Source: Aphelocoma coerulescens (Eukaryota; Chordata; Aves; Passeriformes; Corvidae). From it: a stretch of DNA of 64,000 nucleotides. Shown here in pieces: positions 1-11,746 of the stretch. The translations under genes and the position numbers were made by a program. The stretch lies in assembly GCF_041296385.1 (NCBI RefSeq), contig NW_027183584.1, forward strand, positions 1 to 64,000, given 5' to 3'. The notes under the pieces were generated by a model, which had not been told where the DNA came from, ran no database searches, and saw only the letters and a program-made list of their open reading frames with translations. Numbering within the stretch: the first letter of the stretch is position 1; each line of letters opens with the position of its first letter.

Positions 1-703
1 CTGGGGCTGCTCCCAAAGTTGCCCCGCCCCAATGCCAGAGCCGGACATATGCTGAGGGGGGGCTTCAGGCTTTATTGTCCAGCTGCATGCCAGGAGTGAG
101 CACAAAATCTACCTGCATTCTCTGCAGCATGCCATCCTGGAGCAGAGCCATTGCCAAAGGAAGCCGTCAGTCCCGTGCCAAGCCAGTGCCGGAGTGGGAT
201 CCTAGCAGCACCTGTGGAAGCCGGGAGAGAGGAGCCCACCTGGAGCAGGTTCGTGCAGGATTAATCATCCCGTGGCTTCCCACCAGGGTCCTGTTGCTTC
301 CAAAAGGCCCCACAGTGTCACTGTGGCCCCTCGGTTCCACCAGGTTCCATAGCGTCACTGTGGTGCCCAGGGTTCCGTCAGCTTCGCCAGCATCCCCACG
401 GTCTGCAGAGCTCCCCGAGCTTCTGTGGTGTCACAGTGGAGGCAGGGTTGCATCAGGTTCCATAGCATCAGCACGGTCTCCAGGGCTCCCAGAGGTTCTG
501 TGGTGTCACAGTGGAGGCAGGGTTGCATCAGGTTCCATAGCATCACCACAGTCTCCAGGGCTCCCTGAGCTTCTGTGGTGTCACAGTGGAGGCAGGGTTG
601 CATCAGGTTCCATAGCATCACCACGGTCTCCAGGGCTCCCCTGAGCTTCTGTGGTGGTGTCACAGAGGAGCCAGGCTTCCTTGTAGTTCCCCAGCATCAC
701 AAA
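1..703. repeat. Partial monomer U0 (right-hand part)
   Basis: This is the last ~700 bp of a monomer, with three 75-bp copies at 421-645. It lacks three bases (GGA) before TCAGGCTTTATT near position 63 and has an extra T in GTCAGTCCC near 169. No other monomer shows these changes, so sequence error at a contig end is possible. Confidence 0.9.
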
Positions 704-2899
704 GGCTCTCCTGGGAGCCACGGGTCACAAAGCACCGTGGGCTCTGTGCAGCCCCGCTGTGTCACAATGGCCGCTGGCTTCCACGAGCCCCCGCAGTGTC
801 CCAGTGGGCCCCGTGGCTTTAGGAGTGGGTGGCTGGGAGTTGGTGCCAGCGGCTGGGGGGAGCAGCAGCAGGGACTGTGTGTGGGACAGTGCCATGGCCA
901 CTTGTGTGGCCACTGGTGTCTCTGTGCCAGGCACAGCCGTGGTGTGTAACACCGGCTCTGGGTCCTTTGGCTGTGCAGGTGGCAGTCACAGCCTGGAGCA
1001 GGCTGCTCCCGGGGGACAGCCTGGGGCAGGAGGCTGCTGGAGATTCATTCCCCACACTCCTTGTCATGAGGTGCTCAGAGTGATTGGAAAGGCTGTTGGC
1101 AGCAGGCAGTTCTCTGGGTTCAAGCTGTGGAGCTGGTCAGCGGGAATGCAAAGGCCAAGCTGGTGAGCCTTTTGTCCTGGTGCCTTTAGTGTGTGAGCAG
1201 TCCCCTGGTGCCGTTGTCTTTGGATCCTGAGTGTGGGAGAGGCAAGGCTTAGGATGGTGCGTAGAGCTGAGAAGGAAAGTGCCGAGAGCAGCGTGTGTGC
1301 TGCTGCTTTGAGGGGTGCAGTTGAAGTTGTAGGCAGCAAGAGCTTTCTCAGCTGGCCCTTTTGTGAGCTCTGCTTTTGCCAGATGACTTCCATCTTACCC
1401 TCTTACCATCTTAGCCTCTCATTTTTGCATATCCCAAACCCCCTTCCAAACATCCAGCAGCTGCTTGTAAAGAAGAAGTCCTAGAACAAAAAGCCAGTGC
1501 TGCCTTTCATAGCCCCTTTGCTGTCTATGAAGTAGAGGAAAGAAGCTAGTGAGACGCACTTTCTTTCTCAACTCCATAGAGCGCATCCTTCTCTCAAGGT
1601 GGCAGAGTCCTTGGCGGAAGTGAAGCATCTGCAGCTGCAGTTCAGACTGAGAGATGTGCCAGGACAGGAAACATTTGCTGACCTTCCCTGTTCCCTGTGC
1701 AACATGATTCTCGCATCCCAGTCACTTTCACATACCTTCGGTACCCCTGAGTCCAAGCAGCTAAAGCTCACAGAGACAGAAGTGTCAGGAAGGAAAACGT
1801 TCCAAAAGCACCCCCTTCTCTTATCAGCATATAAATTGTGCACAACAGGCTGCGGCACCAAACCTTCCTTCTCAGATAGACATGCCATCACACTTTTCAC
1901 TCTTGCAGCTCGGTTGAAAAGCTCCAGCAGCTGCTCCCGCAATAGCAAAAGGTTCTAGAAGTGAAAGCCAGTTTGGGGCTGCACCTTCTCCTTGCCGCAT
2001 GTAAGCCACACCAAACTCCCTGATGCACTCTGTCCTCCCCTTCTCAAAGGAGTAGACGGTGGCATCAGGACACACCTGTGTCCCAGCAGCTGGGTGCCCA
2101 GCCGGGAGCAGGAGCAGGGCTGGGGCTGCTCCCAAAGTTGCCCCGCCCCAATGCCAGAGCCGGACATATGCTGAGGGGGGGCTGGATCAGGCTTTATTGT
2201 CCAGCTGCATGCCAGGAGTGAGCACAAAATCTACCTGCATTCTCTGCAGCATGCCATCCTGGAGCAGAGCCATTGCCAAAGGAAGCCGTCAGCCCGTGCC
2301 AAGCCAGTGCCGGAGTGGGATCCTAGCAGCACCTGTGGAAGCCGGGAGAGAGGAGCCCACCTGGAGCAGGTTCGTGCAGGATTAATCATCCCGTGGCTTC
2401 CCACCAGGGTCCTGTTGCTTCCAAAAGGCCCCACAGTGTCACTGTGGCCCCTCGGTTCCACCAGGTTCCATAGCGTCACTGTGGTGCCCAGGGTTCCGTC
2501 AGCTTCGCCAGCATCCCCACGGTCTGCAGAGCTCCCCGAGCTTCTGTGGTGTCACAGTGGAGGCAGGGTTGCATCAGGTTCCATAGCATCAGCACGGTCT
2601 CCAGGGCTCCCAGAGGTTCTGTGGTGTCACAGTGGAGGCAGGGTTGCATCAGGTTCCATAGCATCACCACAGTCTCCAGGGCTCCCTGAGCTTCTGTGGT
2701 GTCACAGTGGAGGCAGGGTTGCATCAGGTTCCATAGCATCAGCACGGTCTCCAGGGCTCCCAGAGGTTCTGTGGTGTCACAGAGGAGGCAGGGTTGCATC
2801 AGGTTCCATAGCATCAGCACGGTCTCCAGGGCTCCCCTGAGCTTCTGTGGTGGTGTCACAGAGGAGCCAGGCTTCCTTGTAGTTCCCCAGCATCACAAA
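704..2899. repeat. Monomer U1, 4-copy class
   Basis: Four 75-bp copies at 2542-2841. Rare alleles at +284 (A), +1037 (C) and +1153 (A). It is 3 bp longer than other 4-copy monomers because of single-base indels before ~1210. Counterpart of U12 in the large duplication. Confidence 0.93.
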
Positions 2900-3612
2900 G
2901 GCTCTCCTGGGAGCCACGGGTCACAAAGCACCGTGGGCTCTGTGCAGCCCCGCTGTGTCACAATGGCCGCTGGCTTCCACGAGCCCCCGCAGTGTCCCAG
3001 TGGGCCCCGTAGCTTTAGGAGTGGGTGGCTGGGAGTTGGTGCCAGCGGCTGGGGGAGCAGCAGCAGGGACTGTGTGTGGACAGTGCCATGGCCACTTGTG
3101 TGGCCACTGGTGTCTCTGTGCCAGGCACAGCCGTGGTGTGTAACACCGGCTCTGGGTCCTTTGGCTGTGCAGGTGGCAGTCACGGCCTGGAGCAGGGCTG
3201 CTCCCGGGGGACAGCCTGGGGCAGGAGGCTGCTGGAGATTCATTCCCCACACTCCTTGTCATGAGGTGCTCAGAGTGATTGGAAAGGCTGTTGGCAGCAG
3301 GCAGTTCTCTGGGTTCAAGCTGTGGAGCTGTCAGCGGGAATGCAAAGGCCAAGCTGGTGAGCCTTTTGTCCTGGTGCCTTTAGTGTGTGAGCAGTCCCTG
3401 GTGCCGTTGTCTTTGGATCCTGAGTGTGGGAGAGGCAAGGCTTAGGATGGTGCGTAGAGCTGAGAAGGAAAGTGCCGAGAGCAGCGTGTGTGCTGCTGCT
3501 TTGAGGGGTGCAGTTGAAGTTGTAGGCAGCAAGAGCTTTCTCAGCTGGCCCTTTTGTGAGCTCTGCTTTTGCCAGATGACTTCCATCTTACCTTCTTACC
3601 ATCTTAGCCTCT

Positions 3613-4178
3613 CATTTTTGCATATCCCAAACCCCCTTCCAAACATCCAGCAGCTGCTTGTAAAGAAGAAGTCCTAGAACAAAAAGCCAGTGCTGCCTTT
3701 CATAGCCCCTTTGCTGTCTATGAAGTAGAGGAAAGAAGCTAGTGAGACGCACTTTCTTTCTCAACTCCATAGAGCGCATCCTTCTCTCAAGGTGGCAGAG
3801 TCCTTGGCGGAAGTGAAGCATCTGCAGCTGCAGTTCAGACTGAGAGATGTGCCAGGACAGGAAACATTTGCTGACCTTCCCTGTTCCCTGTGCAACATGA
3901 TTCTCGCATCCCAGTCACTTTCACATACCTTCGGTATCCCTGAGTCCAAGCAGCTAAAGCTCACAGAGACAGAAGTGTCAGGAAGGAAAACGTTCCAAAA
4001 GCACCCCCTTCTCTTATCAGCATATAAATTGTGCACAACAGGCTGCGGCACCGAACCTTCCTTCTCAGATAGACATGCCATCACACTTTTCACTCTTGCA
4101 GCTCGGTTGAAAAGCTCCAGCAGCTGCTCCCGCAATAGCAAAAGGTTCTAGAAGTGAAAGCCAGTTTGGGGCTGCACC
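3613..4178. repeat. Ancient internal duplication within the monomer (example in U2)
   Basis: Two segments about 480 bp apart, 3613-3695 and 4086-4178, share the order CCAGCAGCTGCT, then CCTAGAAC or TTCTAGAAG, then AAAGCCAGT and GGCTG or TGCTG. They are clearly related but diverged, so this duplication predates the spread of the array. Every monomer carries both halves. Confidence 0.55.
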
Positions 4179-4385
4179 TTCTCCTTGCCGCATGTAAGCC
4201 ACACCAAACTCCCTGATGCACTCTGTCCTCCCCTTCTCAAAGGAGTAGACGGTGGCATCAGGACACACCTGTGTCCCAGCAGCTGGGTGCCCAGCCGGGA
4301 GCAGGAGCAGGGCTGGGGCTGCTCCCAAAGTTGCCCCGCCCCAATGCCAGAGCCGGACATATGCTGAGGGGGGGCTGGATCAGGC

Positions 4386-4391
4386 TTTATT
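4386..4391 (-). promoter_or_regulatory. Candidate minus-strand polyadenylation signal in monomer (example in U2)
   Basis: TTTATT on the plus strand gives AATAAA on the minus strand, at +1486 in every complete monomer. On the minus strand a G/T-rich stretch follows within ~50 bp. This would fit the 3' end of a minus-strand satellite transcript, but no promoter or conserved reading frame was found. A chance hexamer is equally possible. Confidence 0.25.
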
Positions 4392-4734
4392 GTCCAGCTG
4401 CATGCCAGGATTGAGCACAAAATCTACCTGCATTCTCTGCAGCATGCCATCCTGGAGCAGAGCCATTGCCAAAGGAAGCCGTCAGCCCGTGCCAAGCCAG
4501 TGCCGGAGTGGGATCCTAGCAGCACCTGTGGAAGCCGGGAGAGAGGAGCCCACCTGGAGCAGGTTCGTGCAGGATTAATCATCCCGTGGCTTCCCACCAG
4601 GGTCCTGTTGCTTCCAAAAGGCCCCACAGTGTCACTGTGGCCCCTCGGTTCCACCAGGTTCCATAGCGTCACTGTGGTGCCCAGGGTTCCGTCAGCTTCG
4701 CCAGCATCCCCACGGTCTGCAGAGCTCCCCGAGC

Positions 4735-5109
4735 TTCTGTGGTGTCACAGTGGAGGCAGGGTTGCATCAGGTTCCATAGCATCAGCACGGTCTCCAGGGC
4801 TCCCAGAGGTTCTGTGGTGTCACAGTGGAGGCAGGGTTGCATCAGGTTCCATAGCATCACCACAGTCTCCAGGGCTCCCTGAGCTTCTGTGGTGTCACAG
4901 TGGAGGCAGGGTTGCATCAGGTTCCATAGCATCAGCACGGTCTCCAGGGCTCCCAGAGGTTCTGTGGTGTCACAGAGGAGGCAGGGTTGCATCAGGTTCC
5001 ATAGCATCACCACGGTCTCCAGGGCTCCCAGAGGTTCTGTGGTGTCACAGAGGAGGCAGGGTTGCATCAGGTTCCATAGCATCAGCACGGTCTCCAGGGC
5101 TCCCCTGAG
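4735..5109. repeat. 75-bp tandem repeat inside the monomer (reference copy, five units)
   Basis: Each 75-bp unit starts TTCTGTGGTGTCACAG and carries GGCAGGGTTGCATCAGG, CATAGCATCA and GGTCTCCAGGGCTCCC. Copies differ at a few sites (GTGG or GAGG after CACA; CAGCACGG, CACCACAG or CACCACGG). Degenerate relatives lie on both sides, so the array grew from an older repeat field. Because 75 is a multiple of three, frames stay open through it on both strands with a 25-residue period. That is a property of the repeat and not evidence of coding. Confidence 0.95.
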
Positions 5110-5167
5110 CTTCTGTGGTGGTGTCACAGAGGAGCCAGGCTTCCTTGTAGTTCCCCAGCATCACAAA

Positions 5168-7285
5168 GGCTCTCCTGGGAGCCACGGGTCACAAAGCACC
5201 GTGGGCTCTGTGCAGCATTGCTGTGTCACAATGGCCGCTGGCTTCCACGAGCCCCCGCAGTGTCCCAGTGGGCCCCGTGGCTTTAGGAGTGGGTGGCTGG
5301 GAGTTGGTGCCAGCGGCTGGGGGAGCAGCAGCAGGGACTGTGTGTGGACAGTGCCATGGCCACTTGTGTGGCCACTGGTGTCTCTGTGCCAGGCACAGCC
5401 GTGGTGTGTAACACCGGCTCTGGGTCCTTTGGCTGTGCAGGTGGCAGTCACGGCCTGGAGCAGGGCTGCTCCCGGGGGACAGCCTGGGGCAGGAGGCTGC
5501 TGGAGATTCATTCCCCACACTCCTTGTCATGAGGTGCTCAGAGTGATTGGAAAGGCTGTTGGCAGCAGGCAGTTCTCTGGGTTCAAGCTGTGGAGCTGTC
5601 AGCGGGAATGCAAAGGCCAAGCTGGTGAGCCTTTTGTCCTGGTGCCTTTAGTGTGTGAGCAGTCCCTGGTGCCGTTGTCTTTGGATCCTGAGTGTGGGAG
5701 AGGCAAGGCTTAGGATGGTGCGTAGAGCTGAGAAGGAAAGTGCCGAGAGCAGCGTGTGTGCTGCTGCTTTGAGGGGTGCAGTTGAAGTTGTAGGCAGCAA
5801 GAGCTTTCTCAGCTGGCCCTTTTGTGAGCTCTGCTTTTGCCAGATGACTTCCATCTTACCCTCTTACCATCTTAGCCTCTCATTTTTGCATATCCCAAAC
5901 CCCCTTCCAAACATCCAGCAGCTGCTTGTAAAGAAGAAGTCCTAGAACAAAAAGCCAGTGCTGCCTTTCATAGCCCCTTTGCTGTCTATGAAGTAGAGGA
6001 AAGAAGCTAGTGAGACGCACTTTCTTTCTCAACTCCATAGAGCGCATCCTTCTCTCAAGGTGGCAGAGTCCTTGGCGGAAGTGAAGCATCTGCAGCTGCA
6101 GTTCAGACTGAGAGATGTGCCAGGACAGGAAACATTTGCTGACCTTCCCTGTTCCCTGTGCAACATGATTCTCGCATCCCAGTCACTTTCACATACCTTC
6201 GGTATCCCTGAGTCCAAGCAGCTAAAGCTCACAGAGACAGAAGTGTCAGGAAGGAAAACGTTCCAAAAGCACCCCCTTCTCTTATCAGCATATAAATTGT
6301 GCACAACAGGCTGCGGCACCGAACCTTCCTTCTCAGATAGACATGCCATCACACTTTTCACTCTTGCAGCTCGGTTGAAAAGCTCCAGCAGCTGCTCCCG
6401 CAATAGCAAAAGGTTCTAGAAGTGAAAGCCAGTTTGGGGCTGCACCTTCTCCTTGCCGCATGTAAGCCACACCAAACTCCCTGATGCACTCTGTCCTCCC
6501 CTTCTCAAAGGAGTAGACGGTGGCATCAGGACACACCTGTGTCCCAGCAGCTGGGTGCCCAGCCGGGAGCAGGAGCAGGGCTGGGGCTGCTCCCAAAGTT
6601 GCCCCGCCCCAATGCCAGAGCCGGACATATGCTGAGGGGGGGCTGGATCAGGCTTTATTGTCCAGCTGCATGCCAGGAGTGAGCACAAAATCTACCTGCA
6701 TTCTCTGCAGCATGCCATCCTGGAGCAGAGCCATTGCCAAAGGAAGCCGTCAGCCCGTGCCAAGCCAGTGCCGGAGTGGGATCCTAGCAGCACCTGTGGA
6801 AGCCGGGAGAGAGGAGCCCACCTGGAGCAGGTTCGTGCAGGATTAATCATCCCGTGGCTTCCCACCAGGGTCCTGTTGCTTCCAAAAGGCCCCACAGTGT
6901 CACTGTGGCCCCTCGGTTCCACCAGGTTCCATAGCGTCACTGTGGTGCCCAGGGTTCCGTCAGCTTCGCCAGCATCCCCACGGTCTGCAGAGCTCCCCGA
7001 GCTTCTGTGGTGTCACAGTGGAGGCAGGGTTGCATCAGGTTCCATAGCATCAGCACGGTCTCCAGGGCTCCCAGAGGTTCTGTGGTGTCACAGTGGAGGC
7101 AGGGTTGCATCAGGTTCCATAGCATCACCACAGTCTCCAGGGCTCCCTGAGCTTCTGTGGTGTCACAGTGGAGGCAGGGTTGCATCAGGTTCCATAGCAT
7201 CACCACGGTCTCCAGGGCTCCCCTGAGCTTCTGTGGTGGTGTCACAGAGGAGCCAGGCTTCCTTGTAGTTCCCCAGCATCACAAA
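5168..7285. repeat. Monomer U3, 3-copy class
   Basis: Three 75-bp copies at 7003-7227. Rare allele ATT at +49 (5217-5219), otherwise common alleles. Counterpart of U14, which differs at +1583. Confidence 0.95.
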
Positions 7286-9478
7286 GGCTCTCCTGGGAGC
7301 CACGGGTCACAAAGCACCGTGGGCTCTGTGCAGCCCCGCTGTGTCACAATGGCCGCTGGCTTCCACGAGCCCCCGCAGTGTCCCAGTGGGCCCCGTGGCT
7401 TTAGGAGTGGGTGGCTGGGAGTTGGTGCCAGCGGCTGGGGGAGCAGCAGCAGGGACTGTGTGTGGACAGTGCCATGGCCACTTGTGTGGCCACTGGTGTC
7501 TCTGTGCCAGGCACAGCCGTGGTGTGTAACACCGGCTCTGGGTCCTTTGGCTGTGCAGGTGGCAGTCACAGCCTGGAGCAGGGCTGCTCCCGGGGGACAG
7601 CCTGGGGCAGGAGGCTGCTGGAGATTCATTCCCCACACTCCTTGTCATGAGGTGCTCAGAGTGATTGGAAAGGCTGTTGGCAGCAGGCAGTTCTCTGGGT
7701 TCAAGCTGTGGAGCTGTCAGCGGGAATGCAAAGGCCAAGCTGGTGAGCCTTTTGTCCTGGTGCCTTTAGTGTGTGAGCAGTCCCTGGTGCCGTTGTCTTT
7801 GGATCCTGAGTGTGGGAGAGGCAAGGCTTAGGATGGTGCGTAGAGCTGAGAAGGAAAGTGCCGAGAGCAGCGTGTGTGCTGCTGCTTTGAGGGGTGCAGT
7901 TGAAGTTGTAGGCAGCAAGAGCTTTCTCAGCTGGCCCTTTTGTGAGCTCTGCTTTTGCCAGATGACTTCCATCTTACCCTCTTACCATCTTAGCCTCTCA
8001 TTTTTGCATATCCCAAACCCCCTTCCAAACATCCAGCAGCTGCTTGTAAAGAAGAAGTCCTAGAACAAAAAGCCAGTGCTGCCTTTCATAGCCCCTTTGC
8101 TGTCTATGAAGTAGAGGAAAGAAGCTAGTGAGACGCACTTTCTTTCTCAACTCCATAGAGCGCATCCTTCTCTCAAGGTGGCAGAGTCCTTGGCGGAAGT
8201 GAAGCATCTGCAGCTGCAGTTCAGACTGAGAGATGTGCCAGGACAGGAAACATTTGCTGACCTTCCCTGTTCCCTGTGCAACATGATTCTCGCATCCCAG
8301 TCACTTTCACATACCTTCGGTACCCCTGAGTCCAAGCAGCTAAAGCTCACAGAGACAGAAGTGTCAGGAAGGAAAACGTTCCAAAAGCACCCCCTTCTCT
8401 TATCAGCATATAAATTGTGCACAACAGGCTGCGGCACCAAACCTTCCTTCTCAGATAGACATGCCATCACACTTTTCACTCTTGCAGCTCGGTTGAAAAG
8501 CTCCAGCAGCTGCTCCCGCAATAGCAAAAGGTTCTAGAAGTGAAAGCCAGTTTGGGGCTGCACCTTCTCCTTGCCGCATGTAAGCCACACCAAACTCCCT
8601 GATGCACTCTGTCCTCCCCTTCTCAAAGGAGTAGACGGTGGCATCAGGACACACCTGTGTCCCAGCAGCTGGGTGCCCAGCCGGGAGCAGGAGCAGGGCT
8701 GGGGCTGCTCCCAAAGTTGCCCCGCCCCAATGCCAGAGCCGGACATATGCTGAGGGGGGGCTGGATCAGGCTTTATTGTCCAGCTGCATGCCAGGAGTGA
8801 GCACAAAATCTACCTGCATTCTCTGCAGCATGCCATCCTGGAGCAGAGCCATTGCCAAAGGAAGCCGTCAGCCCGTGCCAAGCCAGTGCCGGAGTGGGAT
8901 CCTAGCAGCACCTGTGGAAGCCGGGAGAGAGGAGCCCACCTGGAGCAGGTTCGTGCAGGATTAATCATCCCGTGGCTTCCCACCAGGGTCCTGTTGCTTC
9001 CAAAAGGCCCCACAGTGTCACTGTGGCCCCTCGGTTCCACCAGGTTCCATAGCGTCACTGTGGTGCCCAGGGTTCCGTCAGCTTCGCCAGCATCCCCACG
9101 GTCTGCAGAGCTCCCCGAGCTTCTGTGGTGTCACAGTGGAGGCAGGGTTGCATCAGGTTCCATAGCATCAGCACGGTCTCCAGGGCTCCCAGAGGTTCTG
9201 TGGTGTCACAGTGGAGGCAGGGTTGCATCAGGTTCCATAGCATCACCACAGTCTCCAGGGCTCCCTGAGCTTCTGTGGTGTCACAGTGGAGGCAGGGTTG
9301 CATCAGGTTCCATAGCATCAGCACGGTCTCCAGGGCTCCCAGAGGTTCTGTGGTGTCACAGAGGAGGCAGGGTTGCATCAGGTTCCATAGCATCAGCACG
9401 GTCTCCAGGGCTCCCCTGAGCTTCTGTGGTGGTGTCACAGAGGAGCCAGGCTTCCTTGTAGTTCCCCAGCATCACAAA
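7286..9478. repeat. Monomer U4, 4-copy class
   Basis: Four 75-bp copies at 9121-9420. Rare alleles at +284 (A), +1037 (C) and +1153 (A), matching U15 at all marker sites and closely resembling U1. Confidence 0.95.
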
Positions 9479-11746
9479 GGCTCTCCTGGGAGCCACGGGT
9501 CACAAAGCACCGTGGGCTCTGTGCAGCCCCGCTGTGTCACAATGGCCGCTGGCTTCCACGAGCCCCCGCAGTGTCCCAGTGGGCCCCGTAGCTTTAGGAG
9601 TGGGTGGCTGGGAGTTGGTGCCAGCGGCTGGGGGAGCAGCAGCAGGGACTGTGTGTGGACAGTGCCATGGCCACTTGTGTGGCCACTGGTGTCTCTGTGC
9701 CAGGCACAGCCGTGGTGTGTAACACCGGCTCTGGGTCCTTTGGCTGTGCAGGTGGCAGTCACGGCCTGGAGCAGGGCTGCTCCCGGGGGACAGCCTGGGG
9801 CAGGAGGCTGCTGGAGATTCATTCCCCACACTCCTTGTCATGAGGTGCTCAGAGTGATTGGAAAGGCTGTTGGCAGCAGGCAGTTCTCTGGGTTCAAGCT
9901 GTGGAGCTGTCAGCGGGAATGCAAAGGCCAAGCTGGTGAGCCTTTTGTCCTGGTGCCTTTAGTGTGTGAGCAGTCCCTGGTGCCGTTGTCTTTGGATCCT
10001 GAGTGTGGGAGAGGCAAGGCTTAGGATGGTGCGTAGAGCTGAGAAGGAAAGTGCCGAGAGCAGCGTGTGTGCTGCTGCTTTGAGGGGTGCAGTTGAAGTT
10101 GTAGGCAGCAAGAGCTTTCTCAGCTGGCCCTTTTGTGAGCTCTGCTTTTGCCAGATGACTTCCATCTTACCTTCTTACCATCTTAGCCTCTCATTTTTGC
10201 ATATCCCAAACCCCCTTCCAAACATCCAGCAGCTGCTTGTAAAGAAGAAGTCCTAGAACAAAAAGCCAGTGCTGCCTTTCATAGCCCCTTTGCTGTCTAT
10301 GAAGTAGAGGAAAGAAGCTAGTGAGACGCACTTTCTTTCTCAACTCCATAGAGCGCATCCTTCTCTCAAGGTGGCAGAGTCCTTGGCGGAAGTGAAGCAT
10401 CTGCAGCTGCAGTTCAGACTGAGAGATGTGCCAGGACAGGAAACATTTGCTGACCTTCCCTGTTCCCTGTGCAACATGATTCTCGCATCCCAGTCACTTT
10501 CACATACCTTCGGTATCCCTGAGTCCAAGCAGCTAAAGCTCACAGAGACAGAAGTGTCAGGAAGGAAAACGTTCCAAAAGCACCCCCTTCTCTTATCAGC
10601 ATATAAATTGTGCACAACAGGCTGCGGCACCGAACCTTCCTTCTCAGATAGACATGCCATCACACTTTTCACTCTTGCAGCTCGGTTGAAAAGCTCCAGC
10701 AGCTGCTCCCGCAATAGCAAAAGGTTCTAGAAGTGAAAGCCAGTTTGGGGCTGCACCTTCTCCTTGCCGCATGTAAGCCACACCAAACTCCCTGATGCAC
10801 TCTGTCCTCCCCTTCTCAAAGGAGTAGACGGTGGCATCAGGACACACCTGTGTCCCAGCAGCTGGGTGCCCAGCCGGGAGCAGGAGCAGGGCTGGGGCTG
10901 CTCCCAAAGTTGCCCCGCCCCAATGCCAGAGCCGGACATATGCTGAGGGGGGGCTGGATCAGGCTTTATTGTCCAGCTGCATGCCAGGAGTGAGCACAAA
11001 ATCTACCTGCATTCTCTGCAGCATGCCATCCTGGAGCAGAGCCATTGCCAAAGGAAGCCGTCAGCCCGTGCCAAGCCAGTGCCGGAGTGGGATCCTAGCA
11101 GCACCTGTGGAAGCCGGGAGAGAGGAGCCCACCTGGAGCAGGTTCGTGCAGGATTAATCATCCCGTGGCTTCCCACCAGGGTCCTGTTGCTTCCAAAAGG
11201 CCCCACAGTGTCACTGTGGCCCCTCGGTTCCACCAGGTTCCATAGCGTCACTGTGGTGCCCAGGGTTCCGTCAGCTTCGCCAGCATCCCCACGGTCTGCA
11301 GAGCTCCCCGAGCTTCTGTGGTGTCACAGTGGAGGCAGGGTTGCATCAGGTTCCATAGCATCAGCACGGTCTCCAGGGCTCCCAGAGGTTCTGTGGTGTC
11401 ACAGTGGAGGCAGGGTTGCATCAGGTTCCATAGCATCACCACAGTCTCCAGGGCTCCCTGAGCTTCTGTGGTGTCACAGTGGAGGCAGGGTTGCATCAGG
11501 TTCCATAGCATCAGCACGGTCTCCAGGGCTCCCAGAGGTTCTGTGGTGTCACAGAGGAGGCAGGGTTGCATCAGGTTCCATAGCATCAGCACGGTCTCCA
11601 GGGCTCCAAGAGCTTCTGTGGTGTCACAGAGGAGGCAGGGTTGCATCAGGTTCAATAGCATCAGCACGGTCTCCAGGGCTCCCCTGAGCTTCTGTGGTGG
11701 TGTCACAGAGGAGCCAGGCTTCCTTGTAGTTCCCCAGCATCACAAA
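9479..11746. repeat. Monomer U5, 5-copy class
   Basis: Five 75-bp copies at 11314-11688; the last starts after CTCCAAGAGC and contains TTCAATAGC in place of TTCCATAGC. Rare alleles +111 (A) and +693 (T). Its partner U16 differs by one base in the fourth copy (CAGCACGG against CACCACGG). Confidence 0.95.

Larger units (their letters stand above)
2900..5167. repeat. Monomer U2, 5-copy class
   Basis: Five 75-bp copies at 4735-5109. Rare alleles at +111 (A), +693 (T) and +1511 (T). The +111 A allele is found only in monomers that directly follow a 4-copy monomer, here U1. Confidence 0.95.

Noticed and set aside
421..645. CRISPR-like array
   Set aside because: Units of 75 bp are direct tandem copies without spacers, in a eukaryotic satellite.
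1599..1958. 119-codon plus-strand frame overlapping a 126-codon minus-strand frame, repeated in every monomer
   Set aside because: Both strands are open over the same bases and neither resembles a known protein; sequence identity among monomers reflects homogenisation, not coding constraint.
2696..3445. 249-codon plus-strand frame in the monomer, and its relatives of 224-274 codons in other monomers
   Set aside because: It runs through the 75-bp repeats, which stay open on both strands because 75 is divisible by three. Length varies with repeat number, there is no domain, and opposite-strand frames are equally open.
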